From Clostridia bacterium (GTDB lineage: Bacteria; Bacillota; Clostridia; Oscillospirales; CAG-272): a stretch of 8,226 bases of DNA. Below, one piece after another: positions 6,134 to 8,226 of the stretch. How positions within the stretch are numbered: position 1 is the stretch's first letter; every line of letters begins with the position of its first letter. The stretch spans positions 1 to 8,226 of the forward strand of contig JAFTMF010000058.1 in the NCBI GenBank assembly GCA_017452565.1, read 5' to 3'. The position numbers and the translations under genes were made by a program. The notes below the pieces were generated by a model. That model ran no database searches. It was not told where the DNA came from and worked only from the letters and a program-made list of their open reading frames with translations.

Positions 6134-6153
6134 TTTTGGAAATATTTGAAGAA

Positions 6154-6163
6154 ATTTCGAAAT
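6154..6163. promoter_or_regulatory. Palindrome upstream of the flotillin promoter
   Basis: ATTTCGAAAT is a perfect 10-bp palindrome ending 5 nt before the flotillin -35 box, in an A/T-rich stretch (6134-6168). It could be an operator or chance symmetry. Confidence 0.2.
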
Positions 6164-6168
6164 ACCCC

Positions 6169-6197
6169 TTGACAATCATTTGACCGTGTGCTATAAT
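6169..6197 (+). promoter_or_regulatory. Consensus sigma-A promoter of the flotillin gene
   Basis: TTGACA (6169-6174), 17-bp spacer, TATAAT (6192-6197), with an extended TGTGC upstream of the -10. There is no terminator between msrA and this promoter, so some readthrough from msrA is possible. In Bacillus subtilis floT is expressed from a sigma-W promoter; here the promoter is of housekeeping type. Confidence 0.9.
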
Positions 6198-6229
6198 AAT
6201 ATCACCATCAAGTACAGGAGGAAAAAACT

Positions 6230-7714
6230 ATGGTAAACTTTATCCGCACTCTGTCCGACACCGCACCAAACGGCCCGAACGTAGTGGCAATTATTGCGAT
6301 TGCTGCTGTGGTTCTGGTCATCGCCCTGCTCTGCTCCGGCTACGTGAAGGCTCCTCCGGATACCGCGTACATCATCTCCGGTCTCCGCAAGAAAAAGAAG
6401 ATCCTTATCGGCCGTGCAGGCTTCCGCATCCCTTTCCTGGAGCGAATTGACCGCCTTTCCCTGCGCGTTATGCAGGTAGACGTCAAGACCTCCGAGGCAG
6501 TTCCCACCAACGAGTTCATCAACGTAATGGTGGACGGCGTTGCCAACATCAAGATCTCTTCCGATCCCGACAACATTGCCAAGGCATCCGAGGCACTTCT
6601 GGGTATGCACCAGGAGGAGCTGGTTCGTCTGGTTACCCAGGTTCTGGAAGGCAATATGCGTGAGATCGTTGGTTCGGTAGGCCTGAAGGAAATGGTTCAG
6701 GACCGTCAGGGCGTTGCCAAGAAGATCACCGAGAACGTAGTGCCCGATATGGAGAAGCTGGGTATTGAGGTTGTAAACTTCAACATTCAGAACTTCAAGG
6801 ACAATGCCGGTACCATCGAGAACATGGGTATCGACAACGTGGAACAGATCCGCAAGTCGGCAGCCATCGCCAAGGCAAACGCGCAGCGTGACATCTCCAT
6901 CGCTGAGGCTGAGGCAAAGCAGCAGTCCAACGCAGTTCGCGTATCCAGCGAAAAGGCAGTTGCCGAGCAGAACGCCGAGCTGTCTATGCAGCAGTCTTCT
7001 ATGAAGCGCAAGGCAGACAACGCCCGCGCAGAAGCAGACGCCGCTTACGACATTCAGAAGGAAGCACAGCGTAAGACCATCGAAATCGCATCGGCTAACG
7101 CCGACATCGCTCGCCGTGAGAAGGAAGCCGAGCTGGCTGAAAAGGAAATCCTGCTCCAGGAAAAGAAGCTGGACGCTGAGATCCGCAAGAAGGCCGACGC
7201 TATGAAGTACGAGGCCGAGAAGAAGGCCGAAGCCGATCTGATCCGCCGTCAGCGCGAAGCAGACGCCGCCGCATACGAGGTAGTGAAGGAAGCCGAAGCC
7301 CGCAAGGCAGAAGCAGACGCTCTCAAGTATGCAATGGAACAGGAGGCCGCAGGTATCCGTGCCAAGGGTCTTGCAGAGGCAGAAGCCATCGAGAAGAAGG
7401 CACTGGCGCAGCAAAAGATGAGCGAAGCCTCCGTTCTGGAAATGCTCCTTGCAGTTCTGCCCGAAATGGCCAAGAACATCGCAGAGCCTCTTGCCAACGT
7501 AGACAGCATCACCATGTACGGCAGCGACAACACCACCAAGCTGATGCAGGAGGTCACCAACTCCTCCAGCCAGATCTTCGAGGCTGTGAAGACCGCTACC
7601 GGACTGGATATCACCCAGCTGATCGCCGGCTTTGCTAACAAGAAGAACGCACCCGCGCCTGTAGAAACTGTCGCTGACGAGGTCATTGACATCCCTACTC
7701 CCGACGCTGAATAA
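6230..7714 (+). CDS. floT: Flotillin (SPFH-domain membrane scaffold protein)
   Basis: A 494-residue protein, close in length to B. subtilis FloT/YuaG and much longer than FloA. One transmembrane segment lies at about 18-37. An SPFH/band-7 domain follows at about 40-205 (APPDTAYIISG, 41-51; IGRAGFRIPFLERIDRLSL, 60-78; MQVDVKTSEAVPTNEFINV, 81-99; EIVGSVGLKEMVQDRQ, 145-160). Next is a long charged Ala/Glu/Lys-rich coiled coil at about 207-420 with the repeated EAEA of flotillins, then a conserved tail (LEMLLAVLPEMAKNIAEPL) and an acidic end. Bacterial flotillins oligomerise and organise fluid membrane microdomains, helping cell-wall synthesis and membrane-protein assembly. AGGAGG (6216-6221) is 8 nt before the ATG. 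Strong promoter, ideal ribosome site and a narrow codon choice suggest high expression. The usual NfeD-family partner gene is absent next door. Confidence 0.92.
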   Translation: MVNFIRTLSDTAPNGPNVVAIIAIAAVVLVIALLCSGYVKAPPDTAYIISGLRKKKKILIGRAGFRIPFLERIDRLSLRVMQVDVKTSEAVPTNEFINVMVDGVANIKISSDPDNIAKASEALLGMHQEELVRLVTQVLEGNMREIVGSVGLKEMVQDRQGVAKKITENVVPDMEKLGIEVVNFNIQNFKDNAGTIENMGIDNVEQIRKSAAIAKANAQRDISIAEAEAKQQSNAVRVSSEKAVAEQNAELSMQQSSMKRKADNARAEADAAYDIQKEAQRKTIEIASANADIARREKEAELAEKEILLQEKKLDAEIRKKADAMKYEAEKKAEADLIRRQREADAAAYEVVKEAEARKAEADALKYAMEQEAAGIRAKGLAEAEAIEKKALAQQKMSEASVLEMLLAVLPEMAKNIAEPLANVDSITMYGSDNTTKLMQEVTNSSSQIFEAVKTATGLDITQLIAGFANKKNAPAPVETVADEVIDIPTPDAE

Positions 7715-7736
7715 GCATAGTTCGAAGTAGTCCAAA

Positions 7737-7768
7737 GGGCGGATGCAAAAGCATCCGCCCATTTTGGG
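7737..7768 (+). terminator. Terminator of the flotillin gene
   Basis: GGGCGGATGC (7737-7746), loop AAAA, GCATCCGCCC (7751-7760): a perfect 10-bp stem followed by ATTTTGGG. It lies 22 nt after the flotillin stop codon and separates it from the next gene. Confidence 0.85.
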
Positions 7769-7820
7769 AAAATGAAACTATTACAACTTTTTCTGACCTA
7801 AAGAAAGAATTGCACCAAAT

Positions 7821-8201
7821 ATGAAAAACTTTTTCAACAAATTAAAAACAATCCGCTTGAATCAAGTTTTCGATTGGATGGACAGAAAAATCGTCTATGT
7901 TCCCGCACTGTTACTTTCGATTGCTTTAGCGATCGTATCACTCATTTTGCATGAGACGAATAAATACTGGAGTGGTGCGACATTCTATTTCGTTGCTGCT
8001 CCTATTCTGTACACCGCTTTCCGCAAAGCACGCAATCCAATCGCGCCTTTTGGAGAGGTAGACTCAGTGAAGCGAATGCTCAGAACTCCCGAAGAGCGAG
8101 CAACTTACCGTCAGATTCTGGGAATCATTACCATCTGCCTATTCGCAGCAGGCATCGCCAATGCCATCATCGGCGCAGGTATGCTCGTGTTGGCACTTTA
8201 A
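7821..8201 (+). CDS. Small three-helix membrane protein of unknown function
   Basis: A 126-residue protein that I do not recognise. It begins with a short basic amphipathic segment, then hydrophobic stretches at about 24-44, 50-67 and 98-125. Between the second and third is a polar loop of about 30 residues (68-97) rich in Arg, Lys and Glu. It has no signal peptide, cysteine pair or catalytic motif. It is not NfeD-like, because the C-terminal OB-fold typical of flotillin partners is missing. The Shine-Dalgarno match is poor (AAAGAAAG, about 13 nt upstream) and no clear promoter is visible between the flotillin terminator and the ATG, so expression may be low. Codons are more A/T-rich than in the flotillin gene. 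The reading frame looks real because of its membrane topology and clean stop. Confidence 0.65.
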   Translation: MKNFFNKLKTIRLNQVFDWMDRKIVYVPALLLSIALAIVSLILHETNKYWSGATFYFVAAPILYTAFRKARNPIAPFGEVDSVKRMLRTPEERATYRQILGIITICLFAAGIANAIIGAGMLVLAL

Positions 8202-8226
8202 TATTCACAGCTTATACTAAAAGAAA

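Noticed and set aside
6191..7762. Open frame of 523 codons on the minus strand opposite the flotillin gene.
   Set aside because: A Leu/Cys-rich mirror of the flotillin's repetitive coiled-coil codons; it spans the flotillin promoter and terminator and has no plausible start signals.

Overview
The window looks like chromosomal DNA from a low-to-mid GC Gram-positive bacterium, most likely a gut-type member of the Clostridia. The evidence is strong AGGAGG-type ribosome binding sites, near-consensus sigma-A promoters (several with an extended TGTGC-TATAAT -10), a Bacillota-type two-histidine NagA, and a LytTR/LiaF-like module. I see no rRNA, tRNA, CRISPR array, transposase, integrase or phage gene.

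Layout. Positions 1-1452 (minus strand) hold a three-gene operon: a stand-alone LytTR DNA-binding regulator, a small four-helix membrane protein overlapping it by 4 nt, and a paralogous membrane protein with a LiaF-like repeat tail that runs off the left edge. The two membrane genes arose by tandem duplication. Positions 1453-1798 are non-coding: the LytTR promoter, a hairpin- and repeat-rich REP-like element, and the terminator of the next gene. Positions 1799-3382 (minus) encode an unusual 527-residue ECF sigma factor with about 360 extra C-terminal residues, including a winged-helix-like segment. Positions 3555-5435 (minus) are a nagA-nagB operon for N-acetylglucosamine-6-phosphate catabolism, with a consensus promoter and a terminator. 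Divergently on the plus strand come msrA (5648-6133), a flotillin (6230-7714) with its own consensus promoter and terminator, and a small unrecognised three-helix membrane protein (7821-8201).

How the genes may work together. NagA and NagB turn GlcNAc-6-P into fructose-6-P, ammonia and acetate, for example from peptidoglycan or host glycans. The LytTR operon resembles the LytTR regulatory systems in which a membrane partner holds its regulator in check. The flotillin would organise membrane microdomains and MsrA repairs oxidised methionine. The common thread is the cell envelope and its stress, but that link is an inference from proximity. The best candidates for something little described are the sigma factor with its built-in C-terminal module and no neighbouring anti-sigma gene, and the LytTR operon with duplicated LiaF-like membrane genes.
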